A stretch of DNA of 14,156 nucleotides from an uncultured Collinsella sp. (lineage in GTDB: Bacteria; Actinomycetota; Coriobacteriia; Coriobacteriales; Coriobacteriaceae): positions 1 to 14,156 of the forward strand of contig USAY01000042.1 in the NCBI GenBank assembly GCA_900552755.1, in the 5' to 3' direction. Both the position numbers and the translations under genes were made by a program. The notes beneath the pieces were generated by a model, which saw only the letters and a program-made list of their open reading frames with translations, was not told where the DNA came from and made no database searches. The stretch's first letter is position 1. Every line of letters starts with the position of its first letter. Below are positions 1-7,345 of this stretch, piece by piece.

Positions 1-42
1 TGCAATCGCAAGGAGATGATGGGGCGGAATGTCAATCCTGGT

Positions 43-1284
43 CTAACAGAGCCTTATCAAATGTCTTTGCGGCATAGTTGCGCAGGGTAGCTGGATTAAA
101 GTCGAACCATCGAAAATGACAGTAGACTCATTAACACACAGTCTGCCAGCAACTGGCGACAATAATCCGTTCAATACTTCCAGAAATGAAGATTTACCAC
201 ATGCATTAGGGCCGCTTACTAAAACCAGACAAGGTGCCTGTATCGTGCAATCTGGAATTGTTATCCTCTCATTAGTTTCGTTCGACGAAAACGAGAGAAT
301 GATTCCTTTCCAACTAATTCGATCAGCGTGATCGAAACATATCAAATTAGGTTTTTCAGCTTCCAAAAGACGACGTAATTCCAAGACACGGTGCAACGAT
401 CTAAACGACGGCTGAAGCTGAGCCCAACAATTCAGAACAAGAGGAAAAGGAGAATAGCATAGAAGTACAAGTTGATAGCTCTGCACCGCAATCCCGACCG
501 TCAGTCCGCGCTTTGACACAAGGAAAATAAGCAGCAGAACTGAAAGCAAGCCAGTAATGATGTTGCCAGCGTCAACTATTTCAGTTGCCAATCTCGCAAA
601 GACACTCTCCTCAACTCGAGAGTTCCTGCAGGCTTTAAGCATCTTTTTATAGCGAAGTAATTCCAAGTTAATTGAACGAGAAATACGAATGTAAAGTCGA
701 CAATTTATTAGTTGGGCTAAATAAGCAGAACCCCTCGCCTGGGCCTCCAATGCCTTTTCGCTCTTAGTCGATAGCTTACTAAGAGCGAACGGATATAGAA
801 GCGAAATAAACAATGCCGAAACACAAACAGGAATCAAAAGCAACAAAGAGATATTAGATAGTGCCACAAACGATACCAAACCCGTCACTAGGCACGGAAG
901 AAACGCAGTTGTAAATATTCCAATCATCGGCTGTAGGTTCCCAGCCTCTTCAATGCGCGATAACAGGTAGTCACTGTCTTTTGCTAAAACTAAGGGCCGC
1001 TCTAAAGCATGGCGGGCAAGCAATCTATAGAAGCAGTTAGTGCCATCGGAAGCCAATTGCTCCGCATATTTTGATCTGAACAGGTTTGTCACCAGCTCAA
1101 CTGAGAGCAATACTAGCAGGCCTAACCCAATGCATAAAACGTTACGATAATTAGAGCGAAGCAGGCCATAGTCTATTATCAACGATTCAGCTTTAACAAC
1201 AGACAGCTCCACCAGGGCAGATAAAATGCAGAGCGCCATCAACTTGATTACTGTCGTCTTATTTTGAATAAAAAGCTCTGGCAT
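43..1284 (-). pseudogene. ABC exporter (fused membrane domain + ATPase), cut off after the Q-loop
   Basis: The 413-residue product starts with a hydrophobic membrane domain (residues about 10-300, with clear segments near 12-32, 48-68, 122-165 and 236-280). An ABC ATPase follows, with Walker A GPNACGKSS at 358-366 and a Q-loop-like MPQ at 404-406. The frame then stops at TAG (45-43), so the signature LSGGQ, Walker B and H-loop are missing and ATP hydrolysis is not possible as read. Beyond the stop the same frame is open to the window edge, and another frame reads NPATLRNYAAKTFDKALL before its own stop, so a nonsense or frameshift mutation is likely. The start ATG at 1284 follows GAGGGG at good spacing. 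The fold order resembles peptide/bacteriocin-type exporters without a C39 peptidase domain. Base composition is clearly AT-richer than the neighbours, suggesting transfer. Alternatively it is intact apart from a sequencing error. Confidence 0.65.
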
Positions 1285-1306
1285 ATGTCCATCCCCTCAA
1301 CTAATA

Positions 1307-1312
1307 ATTATA
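1307..1312 (-). promoter_or_regulatory. -10 element of the ABC exporter gene
   Basis: On the minus strand this is a perfect TATAAT, about 22 nt upstream of the start codon at 1284. That would give a leader of roughly 15 nt carrying the GAGGGG ribosome site. The -35 position at 17-nt spacing (AATAAA) is poor. An 8-bp palindrome TGACGTCA lies further upstream at 1362-1369 and could bind a regulator. Confidence 0.4.
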
Positions 1313-1411
1313 GCTAGAAAGATGACATTTTTATTCTATGGCCTTAAGCAGCACGCTTTGCTGACGTCAAATCTTGTCATTACAAACATGCACCTTAGCG
1401 CTTAAGACTCC

Positions 1412-1440
1412 AAAAAGGGGCGGCCGAGATGGCCGTCCCC
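1412..1440 (-). terminator. Intrinsic terminator of the DUF1275 gene
   Basis: Read on the minus strand, the arms GGGGACGGCC and GGCCGCCCC pair around a short loop, with one bulged base, and are followed directly by TTTTT. It lies about 50 nt past the stop of the gene ending at 1492 and before the promoter of the next minus-strand gene, which fits a transcription terminator. Confidence 0.75.
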
Positions 1441-1458
1441 TCCCCAATATTGATCAGT

Positions 1459-1485
1459 GCGGCAAAGGGACAGCCCCTTTGCCGC
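1459..1485. repeat. Perfect 11-bp hairpin without U-tract
   Basis: The arms GCGGCAAAGGG (1459-1469) and CCCTTTGCCGC (1475-1485) pair perfectly around a 5-nt loop, 6 nt after the stop codon at 1492. No run of T follows on either strand, so it is not a classic terminator by itself. It may protect the mRNA 3' end or be a dispersed palindromic repeat. The true terminator follows about 20 nt later. Confidence 0.6.
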
Positions 1486-1491
1486 ATTCGG

Positions 1492-2208
1492 TTACTTTCG
1501 ACAGCCCTCTTTCCAAGCCTCGGCCGCAACCTTCCAGCGTAAGCGCAAGTCGCGCTCGCGGTCGATGAACATGATGGCAAACGCGACAAACAGCAGCACG
1601 CTCGCCACGACGATGGCGTGCAGGCCTATGCGCTCAATACACCAGTTGCCCAACACGGCGCCAAACACAAAGGTAAAGATCACACCAAAGTACAGCAGGC
1701 CGTTTTCCAAAAAGCCGCGCCTGTGGGTGATGATGTAATCGTCCACGTTTTGCAGCGCGTTGCGCAAGTTGCCGATGCACATGGTCGTAGCGATGCCGTG
1801 ACCGTGGATCTTGCGGAAGCTCTCGACCTGCATACCGCAGGCAAACGAAGTGAGGCAGTTGGCGAGCAGGTTGTAACCGCCACCGGGGATAAAGCTCACG
1901 CCCAGCAAGATGACAGCTTCAAAGAACACCGTCACCTGGCGCCAGTGAATCACGCTGCCAAACCGTTCGTGTACCAGGTCGGCAAGCATAATGCCCACGG
2001 CAAACGACACCACAGGGAAGAAATAGCGTCCCGCGAGCGCCCAGTTGCCCTCCGAGATGCTCACGCCCACGAGCAGGATGTTGCCCGTCTGCGCGTTGGC
2101 GAAAACATGGTCGCGTCCAATGTACGAATACACATCCATAAAGCCACCGGCGAGCGCCAAGATAATGCCCAGCTCAATAGACTCCGATATCTGTTTGGCA
2201 CGCTGCAT
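1492..2208 (-). CDS. DUF1275 (YoaK-like) integral membrane protein
   Basis: The 238-residue protein has about six hydrophobic segments. It carries the N-terminal pattern typical of DUF1275: GGFMDVYSYIG (21-31) followed by FANAQTGN (36-43). These resemble the 'GG-x-D...FAN-x-x-TGN' signature of the family. The length is normal for the family and the C-terminus is short and charged. The molecular function is not established; a small-molecule transport role is only a guess. The start at 2208 was chosen because AAGGAGG (2219-2225 on the minus strand) lies 10 nt upstream. The longer open frame back to 2442 reads through the divergent intergenic region and has no family similarity. It is transcribed divergently from ygiQ and ends in two hairpins, the second a terminator. 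Confidence 0.85.
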   Translation of the reverse strand: MQRAKQISESIELGIILALAGGFMDVYSYIGRDHVFANAQTGNILLVGVSISEGNWALAGRYFFPVVSFAVGIMLADLVHERFGSVIHWRQVTVFFEAVILLGVSFIPGGGYNLLANCLTSFACGMQVESFRKIHGHGIATTMCIGNLRNALQNVDDYIITHRRGFLENGLLYFGVIFTFVFGAVLGNWCIERIGLHAIVVASVLLFVAFAIMFIDRERDLRLRWKVAAEAWKEGCRK

Positions 2209-2390
2209 CGTCGTGCATCCTCCTTGTTGACGACCCTCTCGTGCGTTGGCGGAAACATAGCCACCGTTCATACTGTAACCCATTGACAACATGGCGTGCG
2301 CGCGAGATGGCCCCTTCGACACAGGGATACACAGTCTGGAAACAAACGACACCCACATCGACGCGCCGATCCGCCAGCTCATGTACTCCA

Positions 2391-2423
2391 CCAGTCTTTT
2401 TAGCCCCGTCCCAAAAAGACTGG
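2391..2423. repeat. Perfect 11-bp inverted repeat in the divergent promoter region
   Basis: CCAGTCTTTTT (2391-2401) and AAAAAGACTGG (2413-2423) are exact reverse complements around an 11-nt loop. It ends about 40 nt before the ygiQ start and directly abuts TACAAT (2425-2430), a possible weak -10. It could be a 5'-leader hairpin or a binding site. No U-tract follows, so terminator function is not supported. Confidence 0.55.
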
Positions 2424-2461
2424 TTACAATTACGTGCAGCATACAAACATCGGGAGGGATC

Positions 2462-4597
2462 GTGGCAAAAAAGCCTCAGCACGCTCAGAACAACCAGCGC
2501 AGTCAGCAGGGCAAACAGGGCCAGCAGCAAAAGCGCGGCGGTAAGGCGCAGGGTGGGCACACCACGCATACCCCAGCAGCGCCCACACGCCCCTGGCGCC
2601 CGGGCCGCGACAAGTTCCTCCCCGTCAGCCGCGCCGACATGGATGCGCGCGGCTGGGACCAGTGCGACTTTGTCTACATCTGCGGCGACGCCTATGTGGA
2701 CCACCCCAGTTTTGGCATGGCCATCATCAGCCGCGTGCTCGATGCACATGGCTACAAGGTGGGCATCATCTGCCAACCCGACTGGACCGACCCCGCTAGC
2801 ATCACCGTGCTTGGCAAGCCGCGCCTGGGCTTTCTCGTCAGTGCCGGCAACATGGACTCCATGGTCAACCACTATTCGGTGAACAAGCACCGCCGCCACA
2901 CCGACGCCTACACTCCCGGTGGCGAGGAGGGGCACCGCCCCAATCGAGCCGTCACGGTCTACGGCAATCTCATCCGTCAGACGTTCAAGGACGCTCCCAT
3001 CATTATCGGCGGCATCGAGGCGAGCCTGCGCCGTCTGGCCCACTACGACTACTGGCAGGACAAGCTCAAGCGTTCGGTACTGCTCGACTCGGGCGCCGAT
3101 ATCCTCATCTACGGCATGGGCGAGCACGCGATTGTCGAGATCGCCGACGCGCTCGACGCGGGACTGCCCGTCGACCAGATCACCTATATCAACGGCACCG
3201 TCTACCGCACCAGCTCGCTCGACGAGGTCTACGACTACGACTTGCTGCCCAGCTGGGACGACCTAGCCGCCGACAAGCTCAACTACGCACGCAGCTTTAA
3301 TGTGCAGCAGCAGAACATGGACCCCATCACCGGACACCGCCTGGTAGAGCCCTACCCCAACAGCGTCTATGTGGTGCAGAACCCGCCGTCGGCGACGCTC
3401 ACCACCGACGAGATGGACGAGGTGGCAGAACTCCCCTACGCACGCGATTGGCATCCCGACTACGATGCCGCAGGCGGCGTGCCGGCCTTTGCCGAGATCA
3501 AGTTTTCGATCAGCTCCAACCGCGGGTGCTTTGGCGAGTGCTCGTTTTGCGCCCTCACCTTCCACCAGGGCCGTGTGTTGCAGATGCGCAGCCATGATTC
3601 GATCATGCGCGAGGCCGAGCTGCTCACGCACGATCCCGAGTTTAAGGGCTACATCAACGACGTGGGCGGACCGACGGCAAACTTTAGCCGTCCCGCCTGC
3701 GACAAACAGCTCAAGCATGGCGTGTGCAAGAACAAGCGCTGCCTGTGGCCGAGTGTGTGCAAGAACATGGTGGTCGACGAGAGCGGCTACACGCAGTTGC
3801 TGCGCGACCTGCGCCAGCTGCCGGGCGTCAAGAAGGTCTTTGTCCGCAGCGGCATCCGCTTTGACTACACCATGGCCGACGCCTCGGACGAGTTTTTGCG
3901 CGAGCTGCTGGAGCACCATGTCTCGGGCCAGCTGCGCGTAGCGCCCGAGCACGTGAGTGACGCGGTGCTGTCCGTGATGGGCAAGCCGAGCCGCGCCGTC
4001 TACGACGCATTCTGCCGTAAATTCGAACGTCTGAACCGCGAATACGGACTCCAGCAGTATGTAGTGCCGTACCTAATCTCGAGCCATCCCGGCTCAACGA
4101 TGAAGGAAGCCGTGGACCTTGCCGAAGCCGTGCGCGACATGGGCTACATGCCCGAGCAGGTGCAGGACTTCTACCCCACGCCGTCCACCATGTCGACCTG
4201 CATGTACTACACCGGCGTGGACCCACGCACCATGCAGCCGATCTACGTGGCACGCGACCCGCACGAGAAGGCCATGCAGCGCGCGCTCATCCAATATCGC
4301 AAGCCCGAGAACTACAAGCTCGTGCGCGAGGCACTGGAAAAGGCCGGCCGTCGCGACCTGATTGGCTACACCAAGCATTGCCTGATCCGTCCCGTGCCGC
4401 CGCGCCCGGGCGAGACGTCTGCTGGCGGTGGGCATGGCACCGGCAAGAAGGGCGGCAAACCGCATGGCGGCGGCGCTGGCAAGGGGCCCAAGGGCAGCAA
4501 GGGCCACGGCGGCATGTCGCGCGCGCAGAACACCGCAGGCCGCAATCGCGCGGCCCAGGGACGGCAGGGCGCCAACGGAGGCGGCAGGCGCAACTAA
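2462..4597 (+). CDS. ygiQ: YgiQ-family radical SAM protein
   Basis: The product has 711 residues if GTG at 2462 is the start. GGGAGGG ends 3 nt before this GTG, and homology to YgiQ begins soon after (FLPVSRADMDARGWD, then GDAYVDHPSFGMAI and IICQPDW). The radical SAM cluster motif CFGECSFC places cysteines at 356, 360 and 363, ready to bind a [4Fe-4S] cluster and S-adenosylmethionine. Conserved family stretches follow, including QVQDFYPTPSTMSTCMYYTG near the C-terminus. The reaction is unknown for this widespread family. Unusual are a Gln/Lys/Gly-rich N-terminal leader of about 40 residues and a C-terminal tail of about 65 residues that is almost entirely Gly, Lys, Arg, Ala and Gln, suggesting nucleic-acid or ribosome contact (inference). 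The stop overlaps that of the convergent protease gene by 4 nt. The longer open frame to 2291 has no ribosome site. Confidence 0.93.
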   Translation: MAKKPQHAQNNQRSQQGKQGQQQKRGGKAQGGHTTHTPAAPTRPWRPGRDKFLPVSRADMDARGWDQCDFVYICGDAYVDHPSFGMAIISRVLDAHGYKVGIICQPDWTDPASITVLGKPRLGFLVSAGNMDSMVNHYSVNKHRRHTDAYTPGGEEGHRPNRAVTVYGNLIRQTFKDAPIIIGGIEASLRRLAHYDYWQDKLKRSVLLDSGADILIYGMGEHAIVEIADALDAGLPVDQITYINGTVYRTSSLDEVYDYDLLPSWDDLAADKLNYARSFNVQQQNMDPITGHRLVEPYPNSVYVVQNPPSATLTTDEMDEVAELPYARDWHPDYDAAGGVPAFAEIKFSISSNRGCFGECSFCALTFHQGRVLQMRSHDSIMREAELLTHDPEFKGYINDVGGPTANFSRPACDKQLKHGVCKNKRCLWPSVCKNMVVDESGYTQLLRDLRQLPGVKKVFVRSGIRFDYTMADASDEFLRELLEHHVSGQLRVAPEHVSDAVLSVMGKPSRAVYDAFCRKFERLNREYGLQQYVVPYLISSHPGSTMKEAVDLAEAVRDMGYMPEQVQDFYPTPSTMSTCMYYTGVDPRTMQPIYVARDPHEKAMQRALIQYRKPENYKLVREALEKAGRRDLIGYTKHCLIRPVPPRPGETSAGGGHGTGKKGGKPHGGGAGKGPKGSKGHGGMSRAQNTAGRNRAAQGRQGANGGGRRN

Positions 4598-5505
4598 GGC
4601 AGCGGTGCCGTCGCTATGTCCGTCTCGCATGCGTGGCGCAGTGAGCGCATCGCCTCCACGAGGATGATGCCGGCGATGGCAACCGTGACCGCCACGTCGA
4701 GCGGCGTGTTCACAAACCAGAGCATCGTCATGAGATACGACCCGGCATTAAAGGCAAAGTGCAGCAGAATCGTGTAGCAGAGCTTTCCGGTGGTCACGAG
4801 TACCCAGCCAAAGATGAGGCCGGCGGCACCCGCATAGCAGCCCTGTACCCAATTCATGTGCATAAAGCCGAAGATTGCCGCCTGCAGCACAATCGCCGCG
4901 GCGACGCCCCAGGTACTCGGGGCCGCCCAGGGCACTATGGCGCCGTCCTGCGCGTTCGCGCGGCGCCGGCGCTTCCAGAGCGAACGGCACTGTGGATTAA
5001 ACGCACGCAGCGAAAACTCAAAGATGATGCCGCGCACCAGGAGCTCTTCGCAAAACGGAGCGCCGAGCACTGTGGTCAAGACCGCAAGAAGGCTGGTATC
5101 GCCCATGCCCGTCTCCTCGACGAGATCGCTATAGTCTGCCGCGACCTCGGGCAGCAGCGACAGTACGCCGTCGCATAGGTAGCTAATGACCACCTGCATG
5201 GATAGGCCGATCACAACAATGCAGACAATGCGCTTCCATGCCGCGCCTGCTCCCCCGCCGAGTGGGCGTTCGCCTTGCCGGCGCGCCATGAAGGAGCGGG
5301 GCCACAGATAACGCCACCACAGCAGCGCCATCAAAAATGACGCCGTCTGAGCGGCAGCCTGAAACCATTGGATATCGAGATTGTCGACCGGAAAACCTGT
5401 CAGCGCCGACACGATGTCCAACGCGGAGAACAAAACCATGCTCAGGGCAATATCGGCAGCGACGACGCCAAAACAGGCAAGCGCCCAAATCATCGCATTG
5501 AGCAT
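4594..5505 (-). CDS. CPBP-family intramembrane glutamic protease
   Basis: The 303-residue membrane protein carries the three CPBP (Abi/CAAX protease-like) motifs: EELLVRG with catalytic-type Glu153-Glu154 and Arg158, FGFMH (Phe212 to His216), and HFAFN (His249 to Asn253). All key residues are present, so it should be an active intramembrane peptidase. Substrates of bacterial members are mostly unknown; some give bacteriocin immunity or handle prenylated peptides. An insertion rich in Arg/Lys (about 170-195) sits between motifs one and two. ATG at 5505 was chosen because GGGAGGAGG precedes it. An in-frame ATG at 5532 would overlap the antitoxin stop as ATGA but lacks a ribosome site. It probably shares a transcript with the upstream antitoxin gene, and its stop overlaps the stop of convergent ygiQ. 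Confidence 0.9.
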   Translation of the reverse strand: MLNAMIWALACFGVVAADIALSMVLFSALDIVSALTGFPVDNLDIQWFQAAAQTASFLMALLWWRYLWPRSFMARRQGERPLGGGAGAAWKRIVCIVVIGLSMQVVISYLCDGVLSLLPEVAADYSDLVEETGMGDTSLLAVLTTVLGAPFCEELLVRGIIFEFSLRAFNPQCRSLWKRRRRANAQDGAIVPWAAPSTWGVAAAIVLQAAIFGFMHMNWVQGCYAGAAGLIFGWVLVTTGKLCYTILLHFAFNAGSYLMTMLWFVNTPLDVAVTVAIAGIILVEAMRSLRHACETDIATAPLP

Positions 5506-5520
5506 GCCAACCTCCTCCCG

Positions 5521-5574
5521 ACGACTAGTCATTGGGGACGTTCTTCAACGACTAGCTGTTGGGGGCACTCTTTG
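5521..5574. repeat. Imperfect tandem repeat, two 27-nt units, at the antitoxin/protease junction
   Basis: The units at 5521-5547 and 5548-5574 both begin ACGACTAG and continue TTGGGG...TCTT. By hand alignment they match at 19 of 27 positions, and all eight differences are transitions. The unit length is nine codons. One unit encodes the last residues of the antitoxin and the other spans its stop codon and the upstream leader of the protease gene. Confidence 0.5.
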
Positions 5575-5750
5575 CCAAAGGCCCCGTTGGGCGAGATGTC
5601 AAACGGAAAGGTGCCGCAGCGATTGAACGCGGCGATAAACATGCGGATGGCGTTGGACGGCGTGGTGCCCACGAGCTGGGTTGCCGCCGCGAAGGCTGCC
5701 TTCTCCTCGGGCAAGACCTTCGCGACTACGGGGGTCATGTGTTCTGCCAT
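5529..5750 (-). CDS. RelB/DinJ-type antitoxin (orphan)
   Basis: The 73-residue protein shows the ribbon-helix-helix layout of RelB/DinJ antitoxins. A short beta-strand (PVVAKVLPEE, about 7-16) is followed by a helix, then the family-like stretch TTPSNAIRMFIAAF (29-42) and the closing PFDIS (49-53). DinJ-type antitoxins bind DNA as dimers with the N-terminal part and a RelE/YafQ toxin with the C-terminal part. Here the C-terminal part is short and no toxin gene follows: the next gene, 23 nt on, is the CPBP protease. ATG at 5750 follows AAGGAA at 5-nt spacing. The open frame upstream to 5825 is Pro-rich and unlike the family. A cluster of GGTATT boxes upstream (5863-5910) may be its operator. 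It may be a toxin-less remnant or an independent regulator. Confidence 0.75.
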   Translation of the reverse strand: MAEHMTPVVAKVLPEEKAAFAAATQLVGTTPSNAIRMFIAAFNRCGTFPFDISPNGAFGKECPQQLVVEERPQ

Positions 5751-5862
5751 GGCGCTTCCTTTTTGAAACGACGGTGGTGCGGATAGATGCGGGCCACGCG
5801 GCTGGGCGACGGGCTGTGAAGGCAACCCGATTGACCCGCATCTGGAGTTTGTTTCTGCGGCG

Positions 5863-5910
5863 TTGGTATTACTTGGTATTCCTAAGTATTACCCCGCAGA
5901 TAGAATACCA
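5863..5910. promoter_or_regulatory. Operator-like cluster of GGTATT boxes upstream of the antitoxin
   Basis: TTGGTATTAC and TTGGTATTCC occur as direct repeats at 5863-5882. AAGTATTACC (5884-5893) and GAATACC (5903-5909) are inverted relatives. GGTA...ACTT and AAGT...TACC pair as an imperfect palindrome. RelB-type antitoxins repress their own promoters through such short repeated boxes, so this is a plausible autoregulatory site about 110-160 nt upstream of the start. No clear -35/-10 pair was identified. Confidence 0.4.
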
Positions 5911-5923
5911 CACCAGACCCCAT

Positions 5924-5944
5924 GGGGACGGAGGAAAACGAATC
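5924..5944. repeat. Half-copy of the palindromic repeat seen at 12275-12336
   Basis: GGGGACGGAGGAAAACG followed by AATC matches one arm of the palindrome at 12275-12336 at 20 of 21 positions. It lies just after the end of the ABC permease-ATPase gene and is preceded by CCCC, forming the short palindrome CCCCATGGGG (5918-5927). Two near-identical copies 6 kb apart point to a dispersed element. Confidence 0.6.
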
Positions 5945-5965
5945 ATTTTGTTGCTGAGTTAGTTT

Positions 5966-7342
5966 TTAGAGCGTGATGATGTCCGAGATATCGAGGGCCT
6001 GAGCGTCGGCGGCGTCGTGCGTGGCAAGCAAGAGCGTGCGGCCGTCGAGCAGGTCGAGCACGACCTTGGTCGTCGCATCGCGCGCGACGGCATCCAGGCC
6101 GGTAAAGGGCTCGTCAAGAATCACCGCGCCGCCCGGGCACAGCAGGGCTCGAGCGATCTCGACGCGACGGCGCTGCCCGCCCGAAAGCTCGGCCACGCGA
6201 GCATCCACATCGACTCCCGGCACCAGCAGGCGCAGCAATGCCGCGGCGCTCGAAGCATCCACGCGCGCATCGGCGCACACCAGCACGTTATCCAGCGCCG
6301 AGGCGGACTCGGCCAAGCGTGCATCCTGAAACACCATCGAGCACGGCGCGGACTCCCCCGCCGCTAGCGCAAGCAGCGTCGACTTGCCCGCACCCGAAGC
6401 ACCCATCACACAGATACGCCCGCCCGCGGGCACGTTGAGCGCCAGACCGTCCAGTGCCGGAGCCCACGGCGCACGATCGCCCACGGCAAGCGCAAGCTCC
6501 GCTGCAGTGCCATCGCTCGCAGCCCCCGCACGCCCGCGCAGTCCATGCCCATGCGCCCGCACGGCCGCGCGCCACGCCACGGGTCCCGAAACCCGCAGCA
6601 GCCACACCAGCACGCGCTCACACGCCCACGAGGCGGCAACGACCAGCACGGTCCACGCCAGCAAATCAGCCGTCTCAATCAAAAGCTTTGCCTGATAGAT
6701 GCGCTCACCCACGGTGCCCACCGCCATGCCGATCAGCTCGGCTGCCACGCCGGCCTTCCAGCTCATGCCGATCACGGCGCGGGCGCACGAAAGCACAAAC
6801 GGCAGGACTTCGCGCCAGGTATGGGCGCAAAACAGGCGCCAGCCGCGCACGCCATGCAGACGGAACATCTGCTCCAGCGGTTTATTCACCCGTGCCAAGC
6901 CCTCGGCCAGCGAAAAATACACGCCCGGCAGCGCCATCAAAAAGACAGCGGCGATGCTCACGCGCGCCGATCCCAACCAAATAAGCAGCAGGACCACCAC
7001 GCAGGCGACCGGCGTCGCCTTTACAAACGACAGCGCCGGAGCCACCAAGTGCGCGAACGCCCGCGACCGTGACGAAATCCCGGCAAGCACGCCACCACAC
7101 ACCGCGGCAAGCGCCAGCCCGCCCAGTATTCGCGCGCCCGAGCCCGCCAAAATCGTCCAGGTGCCGCCATCGCACACCAGGCGCAGCAGCGCCAAGGCAA
7201 CAGCACCCGGCCCCGGCAAGATCAGCGGCTGCGCTACCAACGCCGCCACCAGCATCCACGCGGCAAGCCAAAAGGCGGCGACGGCACCCGCTGCCGCCAC
7301 CGCCTTCATACGCTCCGTCATTTGTCGAGCAAACGCACGCAC
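5966..7342 (-). CDS. Fused ABC permease-ATPase (SsuC/TauC-type permease + NBD)
   Basis: The 458-residue protein has two parts. Residues about 15-250 form a hydrophobic permease resembling SsuC/TauC, with an EAA-like cytoplasmic loop around 147-181. Residues about 280-458 form an ABC ATPase with Walker A GASGAGKST (314-322), Q-loop Gln339, signature LSGGQ (386-390), Walker B AVILDE ending at Glu411 and the H-loop His441. Permease and ATPase are normally separate genes in this importer family. Only 19 residues separate the Walker A lysine from the Q-loop glutamine, against about 35-40 in typical importers, so the usual strands between them are missing. It should import the ligand captured by the lipoprotein encoded just upstream. 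GTG at 7342 was chosen because GGAG lies 6 nt before it and the preceding stop is 3 nt away. ATG codons further in are alternatives. It is the last gene of the hydrogenase operon. Confidence 0.88.
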   Translation of the reverse strand: MRAFARQMTERMKAVAAAGAVAAFWLAAWMLVAALVAQPLILPGPGAVALALLRLVCDGGTWTILAGSGARILGGLALAAVCGGVLAGISSRSRAFAHLVAPALSFVKATPVACVVVLLLIWLGSARVSIAAVFLMALPGVYFSLAEGLARVNKPLEQMFRLHGVRGWRLFCAHTWREVLPFVLSCARAVIGMSWKAGVAAELIGMAVGTVGERIYQAKLLIETADLLAWTVLVVAASWACERVLVWLLRVSGPVAWRAAVRAHGHGLRGRAGAASDGTAAELALAVGDRAPWAPALDGLALNVPAGGRICVMGASGAGKSTLLALAAGESAPCSMVFQDARLAESASALDNVLVCADARVDASSAAALLRLLVPGVDVDARVAELSGGQRRRVEIARALLCPGGAVILDEPFTGLDAVARDATTKVVLDLLDGRTLLLATHDAADAQALDISDIITL

Positions 7343-7345
7343 GGG

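Noticed and set aside
43..45. TAG in the ABC exporter read as a recoded (pyrrolysine) codon
   Set aside because: No pyrrolysine machinery or context is visible, and the residues after it do not clearly resume the ATPase motifs. Mutation is simpler.
2174..3127. Minus-strand open frame of 317 codons opposite ygiQ
   Set aside because: Its sequence is low-complexity Ala/Val/Asp and mirrors ygiQ codons. The real minus-strand gene starts at 2208.
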